Below are positions 63,921 to 64,000 of a DNA stretch of 64,000 bases, piece after piece. Position numbers and translations under genes: made by a program. Below the pieces are notes generated by a model, which was not told the DNA's origin, searched no databases, and worked only from the letters and a program-made list of their open reading frames with translations. This DNA comes from Saprospiraceae bacterium (GTDB lineage Bacteria; Bacteroidota; Bacteroidia; Chitinophagales; Saprospiraceae), in contig JADJLG010000001.1 of NCBI GenBank assembly GCA_016710235.1, forward strand, positions 2,159,501-2,223,500, written 5' to 3'. Position 1 is the first letter of the stretch. Every line of letters starts with the position of its first letter.

Positions 63921-64000
63921 TGAAATTCATAATTAGTGGTGGCGGAACGGGAGGACATGTTTTTCCTGCAATAGCGATAGCTGATGCAATTAAGGAGAAA
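63917..64000 (+). CDS. murG: N-terminus of MurG glycosyltransferase (3' truncated)
   Basis: The first 28 codons are visible. '[20 protein letters not shown]' is the glycine-rich N-terminal loop of MurG, which adds GlcNAc to lipid I to give lipid II. The start ATGATG overlaps the ftsW stop, so either of the first two Met codons may be used. The gene continues beyond the window. Confidence 0.93.
   Translation, partial: MMKFIISGGGTGGHVFPAIAIADAIKEK

Noticed and set aside
1..64000. CRISPR array, IS element or prophage
   Set aside because: No regularly spaced repeats, transposase genes or phage structural genes are visible; repeats seen are protein-domain repeats.

Overview
The window looks like part of a Bacteroidota chromosome, most likely of the Saprospiria/Chitinophagia type. 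Four kinds of evidence support this. The DNA is AT-rich. Many secreted proteins end in type IX secretion (T9SS) C-terminal sorting domains. Several promoters carry the Bacteroidota -7 element TAnnTTTG. There is also an ECF sigma / FecR / STN-TonB receptor / DUF4249 set. No phage, IS element or CRISPR array is evident, so the assignment rests on gene content only.

Layout. 1-644 is the tail of a T9SS cargo protein, closed by a strong terminator. 966-4363 is a polyamine operon: arginine decarboxylase, agmatinase and a deoxyhypusine-synthase-family enzyme. 4372-16817 (minus) is a run of four large secreted T9SS proteins: a PQQ sugar-dehydrogenase-like protein, a plant-type LRR protein, a PNGase F-like protein with a LamG insert, and an Ig-repeat protein. 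16939-22581 (minus) carries murB, an outer-membrane-type protein, an MsbA-like ABC exporter, a dicarboxylate symporter and a DedA protein. 22839-29979 holds housekeeping genes (rsmE, a DUF4159 gene, rseP, hscB, an S9 peptidase, smpB) among small unknowns. About 1 kb after smpB has no convincing gene.

31019-34294 is the most unusual locus. It has a small secreted protein, a secreted protein with a VPTMTQWG-type (IPTLxxWG-CTERM) anchor, a 63-residue two-helix membrane peptide, a terminator, and then an XrtH-like exosortase with a membrane protein and a lipoprotein. It is a compact exosortase sorting system in a genome that also uses T9SS. The anchored substrate has codon usage typical of very highly expressed genes.

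34365-38419 is a T9SS subtilisin-like protease split by an apparent one-base frameshift. 38517-51700 contains a methyltransferase, an FG-GAP/ASPIC-UnbV surface protein, tRNA-His, a lipoprotein, the sigma/anti-sigma/TonB-receptor/DUF4249 set and a CotH-family surface protein. 51749-54084 has a transaldolase-family aldolase, an RluA-type pseudouridine synthase and mqnD (futalosine menaquinone pathway). The last two are divergent and share bases in their start codons.

54560-64000 is the start of the division and cell wall (dcw) cluster: mraZ, rsmH, ftsL, ftsI, murE, mraY, murD, ftsW and the first codons of murG. It is preceded by a textbook array of three MraZ boxes at 10-bp spacing. A long hairpin followed by a T-run lies between murE and mraY. 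murF is not in the visible part, and murB lies 37 kb away.
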